Positions 12,301 through 24,300 of a DNA stretch of 64,000 nt are shown here, one piece after another; the first letter of the stretch is position 1, and the number at the start of each line of letters is the position of its first letter. The DNA lies in the NCBI GenBank assembly GCA_035771175.1, contig CM069600.1, forward strand, positions 2,075,501 through 2,139,500, written 5' to 3'. Made by a program: the position numbers and the translations under genes. The notes beneath the pieces were generated by a model. The model searched no databases, was not told the origin of the DNA, and worked only from the letters and a program-made list of their open reading frames with translations. The DNA is from Paratinospora sagittata. Its lineage: Eukaryota > Streptophyta > Magnoliopsida > Ranunculales > Menispermaceae.

Positions 12301-15300
12301 GAAGAAAATAATTCTCATATATTTTTTTAATGATCATTGTACAGTCTGAATATATAATGGAAGGAAGAAATGTTCCTTTCACTATATTTGGTAACAAGAT
12401 ACTAATTACTAAAAATCAGGAAAACTAGTAAAATAGGAAACTAACTAATAGAGATATCAGGAATTTCCTGAATCTCTTTATTCCTAGACAACTAATACTG
12501 AAAATCAGCAACTGTATCCTGAAAATCAGCAGCAGCTGTATCCCTGAAATCAGGGATCTGGTATTTCAATCCCTGAAAATCAGCAGCAGCTGTATCCTTG
12601 AAAATCAACAGCTGTATCCCTGAAAATCAGGGATTGAGTATTTCAACAGAATTTGTGATTTTGCTGGATTAGATTTCTGAACATTGCAACACCTACGATT
12701 TTGTTTGCTGATGAATCGAAATTAAAATGAAGCTTAAGCCGGATATCTGCTTAGTAGTTCGAAACGTTATATGCACAATCGTAGGAGGAGCTTGAAGAAG
12801 GATAATTAGCTTTGTGAGTACTAGGTTTGAGTGAAGAGAACATCCAACTAAAATATTATCTATTTTCTAATGAGTTTTGTCCTAGGTAGTAAGTACATTT
12901 TGGGTGTACCTAAGATTGTTTAACTATGAAAAATAATTGGTATGGAAGCTATTTGATCTTGAGCAATATTGTGCTTCAATATGATCTCGCGTTACTGAGA
13001 AGATGGGTTGAATTTGGACAATGATATGAACTGGATTTTCTTGAAACAACGTTTTTAGGTATCTTGATAAAAGAATGGTATAGTGCTATGATTTTGTTTT
13101 TTGGAGAAGAAACAATGTTAGTAGTTAGTTGTATAACCAACTCCATCACCATACGGTCCATACCACACTCTCGGGGAGGTATCAGGCCGGTTCCTGACCC
13201 ATTAATCCCGTTCACCCCCTACGGTGAAACAGTGACAAGAGTTGAACCTGAAACCTTTGGGTTTCAAAGCCACTTCTCTACCAACTGCACATAGTGCTAT
13301 GATTTTCTTGAATGAAACAATGTAAGTAATATTCTATAATTATCAATAGAGAATTTGAGTGCTTTGGATCACTCCGTACAATTCATTTCTTCCTTTTGTA
13401 CAAAAGAATGCCCTTTATAGTGCACCCCTTCACTATTTATAACCCTCCACCACTATTACAACTAAAATTCCCAATTCACCCCTGTTACAACATCGCCACT
13501 TGATATAGTTCAAACATCCAACCATAATGCATACAATCTGATACAATTCTAGATACCCAATAATGCCACATACCACGACAAACAACAACCTCGATCACTC
13601 CTCCTTAGCTTGCTCGACTTTCCTCTGCCTAACATAGGTAAAACGCACTGGAGGTTTATCAATACCACCCCCCACACCCCACCCCCTACAAAGTTTCACC
13701 TTGTCCTCAAGTGAAAAATTTGGAAATTGGAATTGAATCGCATGGATTCCCATGTAGCATCCGAACTAGAAGACCACGCCAACGAATCAACACATCATAA
13801 TTAACAGCCAAGGTCGTCGAAGAATGGGGACACACCCAATAACGGCTTCAGGAACAACTTGCAATTCAAGTTTATCTTGAAGTTGAGGAGGTAAAGGCCA
13901 CGATATATGTGATGAACCAATGACCCATCAAAGTTGGGACTCATGAAACACCGTATGTAAAGATGAAGTTTCAAGCAAACGAAGGCGATTTGGGACAACC
14001 CCTATCTTTTCCATGATCTGATAGGGCCCATTATAATGAGGAGCTAACTTTTCATTGCGGCTACGTGCCAAAAAACACTGTCTATAAGGATAGAGCTTCA
14101 AGTATACATACTCTCCTGGCACAAATTGAAGATCTCAATGCTTGCCATCAGCTTGAGACTTCATATGTTGCTGTGCAAGATGAAGACGAGCCTTAAGGTC
14201 AGATAATAGTGCATTGCCTTCACGAAGATGCTGATCCACAGCAGACACGACAATAGAGTCTTGACTATAATGAACTAATGGAGGAGGAGAACGATCATAC
14301 AAAGCAAGGAAAGGTGTCATATGCGCAGCAGTGTGAAACGAAGTATTATACCAATACTCTGCTCAATGAAGCCAACAATACCAAAGTTTAGGCCGATTTG
14401 AAACAAAATAACGCAAATAAGCTTCTAAACTACGGTTCACCACCTCCGATTGTCCATCCGTTTGCGGATGATAAGCCGTGCTATGCTTGAGACTTGTACC
14501 TTGAAGGCGGAACAACTCAACCCAAAATGGGCTAAAAAAAACCTTATCATGGTCGAAAATAATAGGACGGGGAATTCCATGTAAACGGACCACCTCTTTA
14601 GTGAATAATGGCTGCCACCATAGGAGCTGTCAATGGATGCCGAAGATTGATGAAATGAACATATTTAGTTAAGCGATCCACCACATCAAGGATAGCGTCG
14701 AACCCATCTGAGTGAAGATGTCCTTCCTCGAAATCCGTTGTGATATCATCCCAAACTTGATCCGGCGCAGGAAGGGGCTGAAGGAACCCAACAGAGGGCA
14801 TGGCCATAGACTTATTACGTTGACACACATCACATTGAGCCACATACTCGCGAACTGATCGGCGCATACCCGACCAAAACCACTAAGCTGCCAATCTTTT
14901 GTATGTTTTAAACTCACCAGAATGGCCCCAGATTGCCGAAGCATGAAACTCATGGAGTAGAGTAGGAATAAAATAAGAGCTGCGGGGCAAAACCAATCGA
15001 CCATGATATAAACGACAACCCATTAGAGATAGCATAACCTAGAAATTGTTGAGGGTGTTGCAAAACTTGATCCTGTAATTGTACCAATTGTTCATCAACT
15101 GGTTAATGTATTTGAGCACCAATTAAATATAAACCATAGTTAATGTATTTGAGCAAATATTAAATTATTATACCATGGGGTGAGACATCTAATTAGAAGA
15201 TGGGTAATATTTGTAATTTTTTTTAAGAAAATGTATTTATATAATTTTGTAGTTTAAAAACATTGATTATTAATTACTTTATTTATAATATATTTAATTA

Positions 15301-18300
15301 TAAGGGGAGAATATTTAGTTTACCACATATATTTAGTTATTTACCAAAGAAGTTTAGTTAAATATTGAATAGTAAATCGCGAACACTTTATTATAGACTA
15401 ATTAAAAATAAAATTCAAACTAAATAAAAAAGAAGAAATACATAAATTTTTGAGATGATATTACATTAAAAGTTAGATTCCGTATTATCATAAATTATTT
15501 TCATTTTTCCCTATTACCAGTTATATAACTCCAAAAATAAGGTAATGGATTAAAACATTGTTACATTAATATATATACTTGATAGAGTTTGAATCCAAAC
15601 ATGAAAATAAATCGGTGCTTATTCCCTATAAATTCCTTTTGTTTTTCATCTCTTAGTTATTATATTATTGAAAATGATCACATTTGAAATTATTTTATTA
15701 TCTCTAATTATATTTTTAGTATTACTTTTAATTTTGAAAATTATATTATCAACAATATTATTACATGTGTCTAGTATATGTTGCTTCTTATACATTCATA
15801 ATCAAACTTTGCCTTGTAAGTTATCAAGATTTTTATAGAAAGAAATAGTATTAAACCCTTTTTTGACTAATTTTGACAAATATATCATATCCAACTTTAA
15901 TTATATTATTGAGCCATGAGTCAAAACTAATTAATGTCATAGTGGTCACTTGAAAGATTATGTGAATGCAAGTATGGACTAATTTTTGGTAAGAATAAAC
16001 TAATTTTAACACGTATTATACCTAACTTTAATTATATTATTGTGATATGAGTAAAAACTAATCAATGTCATAGTTGTCAATGCCTTGTAAAAAATGTTAT
16101 AGTGGTCACTTAAAAGATTATATAAATGCAAGTAGAGACTAATATTTTATAAGAATAGACTAATTTTCTTTTCAAAAGAAAAAAAAATTGACTAATTTTA
16201 ACACAAATGTTACACCCAACTTTAATTATATTATTGTGAGATGAGTCAAAATTAATCAATATCACCCACACTTATGAAGATGCTAAATAGATAATTATTT
16301 TTGTGGTCACTTTAAGACTTATTAAATAATTTAAAATTTTAAATAGCTCTATATATCGATAAGTATGGAATATGACTTCAAAGGGAGGGTGGGAAATTTT
16401 TATAATATGAATTAATGCCTTTGAGCCATTGAGTAAGGTGAAAGAAAATGGAATCTTGTGGGGGAGGGGTCGGTTGGGGAAGGGAATGGAGGATATAGGA
16501 GGGGAGGGGGTTTTATATGGGGAGAGTTCACCCCCTCCTCCAAAAGTTCCAATGTGGGACTAAAAAAAGGGAGGGGGAGAAGCCCCTCCCCCCTCTTGTT
16601 GCACAAAGTTTGGGGGAGGGGGTGAGCTCTTCCCTATAAAATCCCCTCCCCTCCCACCTCACTTTCACACAAGCCCTTTGGGCAATTGGGGCCTCTATGC
16701 ATGCTTAGCAAGGATGCTCGTGGAAATGGAGCCTCTATCCTTGGCAAGGAGGCCTCATGAAAATAAAATATATATATATATATATGTATATGTGTGTGCG
16801 TGCATATTTTTATATGTATATAGTATATTCTTTTTTTTATTATTTGTTTGGTTTGTGTTTTTGTGTTTTTTAGATTATTTTTTTTTTCAGTTTTTTGATT
16901 TGTTTTATTACTTGAATTTTTTTTCTTTGATTTACTTTAATTTTTATTTTTTTATTTTTATGTTTTGAGATTTGCTATGATTTCATTTTTGTGACTTAAT
17001 GTTTTATTTAAGTTTTTCTTCTTTTTTATGTTTAGAATTTTTTTTTTTTTTAAATTTTGGGCTGAAATGGTGGGAGGCCCCAACCTGTCCGACACGACCA
17101 GCCCTTAAGTCGGTTGGGTTGGACCCCCAAAAAAAGGGAGGTCGAGTGGGCTATTGGGCCGAAACCTGACCCGACCCGATTTCACCCCTAATTTCAGACG
17201 TTCTCTAGGGGATAGAACGCGACTAAAAAATGCTATGGGATTCTGATCTTGCATTAGAGCCGCTCCTAAACCATACCCCGAATTGTCCGTATCAATGAAG
17301 AAAGGTTTGAAAATTTTGGAAGAGCAAGAACAAGAATAGAAACCATGGCATCCTTTAATTGATTAAAAGCGGCCTCGACCAATGCATTCCACCCGAAGCT
17401 ATCTTTCTTTAGCTGCTCAGTAAGAGGCCAAGCAATTTGGCTATAGCCTTTAACAAACTTGTGATAATACCCGGTGAGACCCAAGAAACCCCTTAATTCC
17501 TTGAGATTTTTGGGCTGCGGCATCAATCTTGGACCGATTAGCTGCAACACCTTCAGTCGAGACAATATGGCCCAAATACTCAACCGTAGGTTACCCAAAA
17601 TTGCACTTCTTCTAGTTCACAAAAAGTTGATGATGACGCAACTCGTTCAACACAATCTGTAGACGACTCAAGTGAGACTCCATGGTAGTACTATACATTA
17701 GGATATCGTCGAAAAAAACCAGAACGAACTTCTGAAGATAGTTGAAAAACATCATTCATCAAAGCTTGAAAAGTAGCAGAGGCATTACTTAACCCAAAAG
17801 GCATTAGCAAAAATTCATAATGGCCGTGGTGCGTGCAGAAGGCCATTTTCGACACATTAGATGGTTTGACTTGAATTTGATGATATCCAGACTTCAAATC
17901 CAGCTTCGTAAAAATGCTAGCACCATGTAATTCATCCACAAGCTCATCAATCATTGGAATGGGTAACTTGTCCACCACAGTCTTGCGATTAAGGGCGCAG
18001 TAATCCACACAAAATCTCCAACTCCTATCTTTTTTCTTGACTAATAAAATTGGGCTAGAGAATGGACTAACACTTGGTTGTATAATCCACACATCTAGCA
18101 TCTCGTGTACCAAATAATCTCATCTTTTTGAGATTGTGGATATCGATAAAGACACACATTGATAGAGGACACGCCAGACTTGAGGATAATGGCATGGTCA
18201 CAAGACTGAGCTGGAGATAGACCATCGGGCAAGTGAAAAACATCCTCAAACTCATGCAACAAATCCTAAATAACAGTAGGAATGATAATCATAGTACTTA

Positions 18301-21300
18301 TCGGAGGTTCCGATAAAGCCATTGTATTCAATTCCAATTAAATGCCTTCGTCTTCGTGTTGTATAGTGCACATCAATGTCTTGAGCGAAACCATCAAGCG
18401 GCTCAAACTAGGATCTCCTTGTAGTGTAAGTTACGTTTAGCACACAATGAAGTTCATGGTGAGTGTCGTCCAATTGATGGTGGTGTTCCCGAGAGTTGAA
18501 AGCCATTGCATGCCCAAAATAATGTTGGAGCTTCCTAAAGCCAATGACAAGAAATCTTTCACAATCTCTAGCGTTGATAGAGATAACTGAACCCCTTTGC
18601 ACGCACTTTTTCTCGCATAGTTACTTCCGTGCCCATCACCACACCATACCCAACAATTGTCGTCAAAGGAAGCCCCAAACTCTGCACCAGTGAATTAGAG
18701 ATGAAGTTGTGGGTAGAACCACTGTCTATCAACACCACCACAGCTTGCTTGCTAATGGAAACCTTGAGTTTCATTTTCCATGGAGATGTTAAGCCAACTA
18801 CCGAATTCAAAGTAACCTCCACAATCTAATCGTCTTCCATGGTAGATTGCCCATTCTCGTTCTCGCCGTCATCACTTGAGTCATCATCTACAATCAAGAC
18901 CTATAGTTCCTTTTTCTTGCACCAGTGACTTGGTGCGAACTTCTCCTCACAACAGAAACAAAGACCCCATTCTTGACGTTGCTGCAACTCAGATTCTATC
19001 AACCGCTTGAACTGGGAACCCACATGGTGGCCATATCTAGATCTATCAATAGTAGTTGGAAACACGGTCATACGATTCACAGGCAATGTAGAAGGAAGTC
19101 ATGGAGAACTAGGGTTTGTAGACCCTGATTCATGAGGTAGATGCTTGTATCCTGGAATCAAACCAGAAGAAGGAAATAAGGCGTTATTTTTATCCTCGAT
19201 TCTTTGAATAGTTTCCATAATCTGAGACAATCTCTTGGGTTTGAGAAGACGTACCTCCACTCGAATTTTTGATCCAAACCATTGATAAAGCTACTCTCCA
19301 AGATATGGTTGCACAACCCTGATAAGGGAGCTGCGAGTTCCTCAAATCGACGCTGAAAATCTCGCACCGATCCTTCTTGATGAATTGCTAGAAATTTCTC
19401 ATAAAGGTTTCTTTCTTGTGAAGATCAGAAACGATCTAGTAACATCTCCTATAACTCCACCCAATGGCGAATCACCTGGCGGCCCTCTTCCAATTGTAGC
19501 CAAGCAAGAGCTTCATCTTCCATGCACACTGCCGCCGCCTCCAATTTTTCGCCATCCGTCATCTTATTCACAGAGAAATATCGTTCTGCATGAAACAACC
19601 ACCGGTCTGGATTGCCCCCATCAAATGTGGGAAGCTCCAGTTTTCGATTTTGATCATCACACTAGTGGATGCTTTGATCTTGATCAAAATGTCGTCAATT
19701 AGAATCAACTACTCAATGGAAATGTGGTTTGGTGTTTCAAGAATTATTTGCGGATCCTGGATCGATTTGAGGATGTATCAATTGATCTAGTTTTCCAAGA
19801 ATCATCTCAATACTCTTTTCCAAGATTGTTATCTTTTCCAATCCTTCACTTATACACTCAAACTCCTTTTCTAAATCCTCTTAACAAAATCCCTTTTTTC
19901 TTCCATGGGTTCCATTTTTGATTTTTTTTTTTCCAGCCATTTCCCACTGTCCAATTTGAATGCTCTAATACCAATTTCATATGAACTGGATTTTCCTCGA
20001 AACAATGTTGTTAAGTATTTTGATAAAAGAATGGTATAATGCTGTGATTTTCTTGAATGAAACAATGTAAGTAATATTCTACAAGTATCAACAAAGAATT
20101 CGAGTGCTCTTGATCACTCCATACAATTCATTTCTTCCTTCTGTACAAAAGAATGCCCTTTACAATACACCCCTTCACTATTTAGAACCCCCCACAACTA
20201 TAACAACTCAAATTCCCAATTCACCCTTGTTACAACACACCGCCTGATACAATTCAAACACCCAGCCATAATGCATACAATTTGATACAATTCTAGACAC
20301 CCAATAATGCCACATACCACAACAAACAACAACCTCGATCACTCCTCCTTAGCTTGCCCGACTTTCCTCCGCCTAACATCGGTAAAACACACCAGAGGTT
20401 TATCTGACAACTCATAGAGAGATCAAGCAATAGTCATTGATTTGTTGGATCAAATCATAAAGTTCACCTGGAACAACTAGAAATTATAGACCTTGAGAAA
20501 AAAACCTACTCAAGAGAAAGTCTCTTTCATGTTCCATCAGATCTAGTGGGCGAAGATAAAGCGCCTAAGGGGGGAATTATGGGTTTCATAACTACATGAA
20601 TGTACCTCATATCCACAATGAATAAAATTTTTAAAATTAAATACGTGATCTCTAGATCACAATGGAGCAACATCAATATGTGTGCCAAGGCTCGCCTTTT
20701 AGGTCCATTTAAACTAGATACATCTAAATTGATTTTCCAAAGTCCAATTTAGATATGAGATGGTTGGGGATAATGAGATAAATTGGAAATTTATGGTGCT
20801 TTTGCAGGAGTATGGTTTTTATCGATTTTTGGTATATATGGTCCTTTGCTTGTTTTCTTGGCTACATTATCAAAGTGTACTTATGGGCTTTATACTACTA
20901 AGGTTCCTTTTGAAGAAATTGTGACTTGCTTTTTTTTTTTTCTTTTTTTTTCTCGAGCATCAAATCTTTGGTTTGACAGCAGGATGTTGTTTGATAGGTC
21001 GATAAATTATTGCCTTCCTTTGAAATTCTTTTTATTTTTTTTGTTTTCCTATTCAATGAATTACTTTAGATACAAGTTACAACCATTTAGGATACATGCT
21101 TTGTTATACTTATGATGGTGTAATAGTCTATTATGGGCTAATGCTAGGATTATTGGCCTGCTTCACTCCAAGAATTTGTTCTCACCGCGAAGTCTCTTGT
21201 ACTTCCTCGGGAGCAGGAGGATTTACAAATGGTATACTTTCTATCTTTATTTTTTATTTATTTGATTTGAAATTAAATCATCCTATTGTTTATAGATTGC

Positions 21301-24300
21301 CAAGCCATTCTGTATTGATTTTGAATATGTTGCAGGTTCAGGTTGTGTGTATTGATCATGTTGTCTATTGAGCCTGCTAGATTATTCATGGTCTGCTAAT
21401 TTAGGGCCATCTTAATGATGTTTGTGTGGTGCACTTTAAAGCCTGCATTGAGATTTGAATACAACTTAGCTAAAATGATGCTTGCTGGCTAGTAGCACAT
21501 TCTTCACCATTTCTTGGAAAAGGAAGTGAGGTGGGAGAGGAGAAATAGTAGGTTGAGAAAAAAACCAACAGAGGTGGACGAAAACGCTTTCTTGAATTCA
21601 AAATTACGACTCATTCTGGCAACCTTGTAGACAGTCAATAACTTCAGACTTTCCCAACCTTAAATTACAATCCATTTAATGCAGCACCATTTTATTCAAT
21701 TGGGCCATCACTTTTGGTGAGCCTGTTGTTACATGATTTTATTTATTTTTCAATTAGAAGGACAACAACTACTTCAAAGGAAGCAACGTTCTCTCTCTCT
21801 CTTTTCTAGTAGCATTTTTTTTTTAACCATCATATTGGGATATCTCATATTATGTTGGAGAAAACTTATGTCCCCCATGTAATTTCACTTTGTGCTTTGG
21901 TCCTTGTAGATGTTACCTGATTTACATGTGGCCTCTCTCAGTGTTGTTCTTGCTCAAGGAATGAATCTGAAGAAAAAGCATGAGGTAGGTTTATTGCTTA
22001 TTTGATCAACTACATTCTTTGCCTTATCTTAATCCCCTTTTTTGAGGAAATCTAACTAACCTAGTTTAAGGCCACAAAGATTATAAAAATAATGTCGAAT
22101 TAATAAATGTATGATAAAAGGTAAGGACAAATGCATGAGGTTCTTTTGAAAAAAGAAGAAGCTGAAATTAATGAATTTGCTACTACTTCATTATGCAACA
22201 CAAAAATAAAAAGAAGAGATAGAAAACAAAATACAGGAAGAAGGAGGAGGTAGGAAATAGAAACGTTTTTATTTAGTCAACCATCTCAACAACTAAAACC
22301 CTATTACAAATTATTTATGGACACTTAATGTGAAGAATTTGTCTCCCAATTGAACTCTAATCAAAAGTCCTAATTGAATGAGTTAATCAAAATCATAATC
22401 CTAAAACAATTAATACCCACCTAAAAATAGACAACTAGACTCCTTCTAAATTTAAATAATTAGAATTTTATAAAATCAATATCTCAAAATCCTATATACT
22501 AATCAATAATCATCATTCTCCTCGGCTTGAAGTACTCAACTCCGACTAGTTAAGATAACAATATGCTTTAAGTGGCAAACTGCAAAATTGTGTGCTTCCA
22601 CTTGTTCAACGTTGCATGTAGGTATACCTTATCAAAGTTGTCATAGCTGCAATAGTATTAATTACTCCTCTTATGCAAAGTGTGCTAGTCATCTAGTTGC
22701 AAAAGTCATGGTGGCTAGATGAAGAGAGAGCCTATAAACAACCAAGAAAGAAAAGAGACCTGTTAGAGAGAAGAAAAAAGGGAAGAGAGGTTGCAACAAG
22801 AAAGTATGCAAAGATGGAAAATTGCATAGAATGAGAGAGAAGGCATTGATATAGGAGATTAAAAGAGAAGAAAGAGAGATGGGTTAGAGTAGGCTTTTAG
22901 AAAGAAAGGAAACAAGGAAAGACAAAAATATCAATAAGAATAGGAGAGACTTGCAAACAAGGGTGAATTAAAGAGATACTAGTTTGGATTGAACCAGAGA
23001 AAACACACAACAAGAATTCATTTGCTTGAAGAGCTACAACTTTTGGTTTTGTATTCATAGATGTTTTTGGGCTGTAATGATGGCGAACAAGAGAGACAAG
23101 AGAGACGAGAGAGTCGGAAACACCTTCTGAGTGGGGGCGAAAGATTTCGCTTTCAGGTTTCTGGCAAAGGAGAGGAAGGTGCGGGTGGAGGAATCTACGA
23201 GGTTTCGATCTTTTCAGCTGTACATCGGAGTGGATGCTGCTGAATGGCTATCCACGGTGGAGATAGGTGGTTCGGAGGAGCGGCGAAGGAAGAAGGGGAA
23301 ATGGACCTTTCGTGATGGTAGTGGGGTGGTTTTCCTTGAGGATCTGGTGAACGAGAGAGGGAAGTTCCTCCGAGTGATGAAAATTGATGACGGTAGGTCT
23401 CGGGCTTTGATCATTCCAGACGATGGTAATGGAAAAGGGTGGAGCTTGTTTAGAAGAGGTTTGCGAAGGGTTCTAAAGATGAAAGGTCCAATGGTGGATA
23501 GAGCGTGACAAAATATGCCCACGAAAACCATGCCACCGAAATCCCAAACCGGCTATAATGCTAACCTGGCTCTACTGCTATCGAATGAGATGTCCGAGCC
23601 TGAGAAAGAGGAGATTGTAGTGGAGTGCATGAATAGGGTATGGAGTCGGGCAGTGGTTGTTTTTAAAACAAATGCAAAATCAAGCTGGGGAGAGGTTCAA
23701 ACGATACTTGCGGACGTGATTCAACGGCGAGTCATCCTTTCGGTCATGGCGGATGATAGGGCTATACTTTGGGGCAAGGACAAGGAGGAGCAAGAAAGAT
23801 TCGTCGTTGCATTTCGTCCGACAGGTTTAAAGGCAATGATATGGGACGATCAACTTCAGTGGACGGAGAGTAGTTTGAGTTGCGAGAATGATCGGGTCAA
23901 TGTGGAGGGGATCCCACTTGAACTCTGGAGGGAGGAATTATTCGTCAAAGTTGTTGGAATGTGCGGGGGTCTTTTGGAAATCCATGACGATACAAAGCAG
24001 CTCGCACACCTCCGGTATGCCAAGCTGAAAGTGAGGGGGTGCAAAGATTATGAGGTATGCATTTTTCGTCTATCTGGTATCATCAACAATGGCAGCAAGG
24101 TGGTTGTCGCTGGCTACGATGGCAAGAAAACCAGATATGCGGAGAAGAAAACAGAAGAGATGCCGGTGGCCGGAAAGATAAAGGTAGTACGTCAGCCTGA
24201 AGATGGTGCTGACCAGGGGCGGAGAGAGTTCACGCCTGCATTAAATGACCAGGACACGTGTCCTACGATCGCTTGCTGGAAGAACATGGTTGGGAAGGCC

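Larger units (their letters stand above)
7320..12648 (-). mobile_element. Nearly intact Ty1/Copia LTR retrotransposon in intron 2
   Basis: Flanking LTRs (7320-7690 and 12288-12648) begin TGTTGAATTTAG and end TATTTCAACA, with a 5-bp target duplication GAATT at 7315-7319 and 12649-12653. On the minus strand the primer-binding site TGGTATCAGAGC (initiator-Met tRNA type) abuts the right-hand 5' LTR, and a polypurine tract GCTTGAGGGGGAG abuts the left-hand 3' LTR. The two LTRs are nearly identical apart from a 10-bp gap in the right one, so the insertion is young. It lies antisense to the host gene, inside intron 2, with no exon disrupted. Confidence 0.95.
13022..20405 (-). mobile_element. Degenerate Ty3/Gypsy LTR retrotransposon in intron 2
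   Basis: LTRs at 13022-13661 (enlarged by a SINE) and 19977-20405 are flanked by a 5-bp target duplication GACAA at 13017-13021 and 20406-20410. A primer-binding site reading TGGTATTAGAGC on the minus strand lies inside the right LTR, and a purine-rich tract (complement of CCACCCCCCACACCCCACCCCC) lies inside the left LTR. Internal remnants on the minus strand, in the order gag, protease, RT, RNase H start, integrase, chromodomain-like tail, give the Gypsy order. All are broken by stops and shifts. A stretch of about 2 kb of foreign DNA replaces most of RNase H. It is older than the neighbouring Copia element. Confidence 0.9.

Noticed and set aside
13200..13290. tRNA-like sequence with A and B boxes
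   Set aside because: It is the head of a SINE with a target duplication and cannot form a full cloverleaf with acceptor stem; not a functional tRNA gene.
16678..16968. ORF of 96 codons rich in Phe, Leu and Tyr
   Set aside because: Translation of an AT microsatellite and T-runs, not a membrane protein gene.
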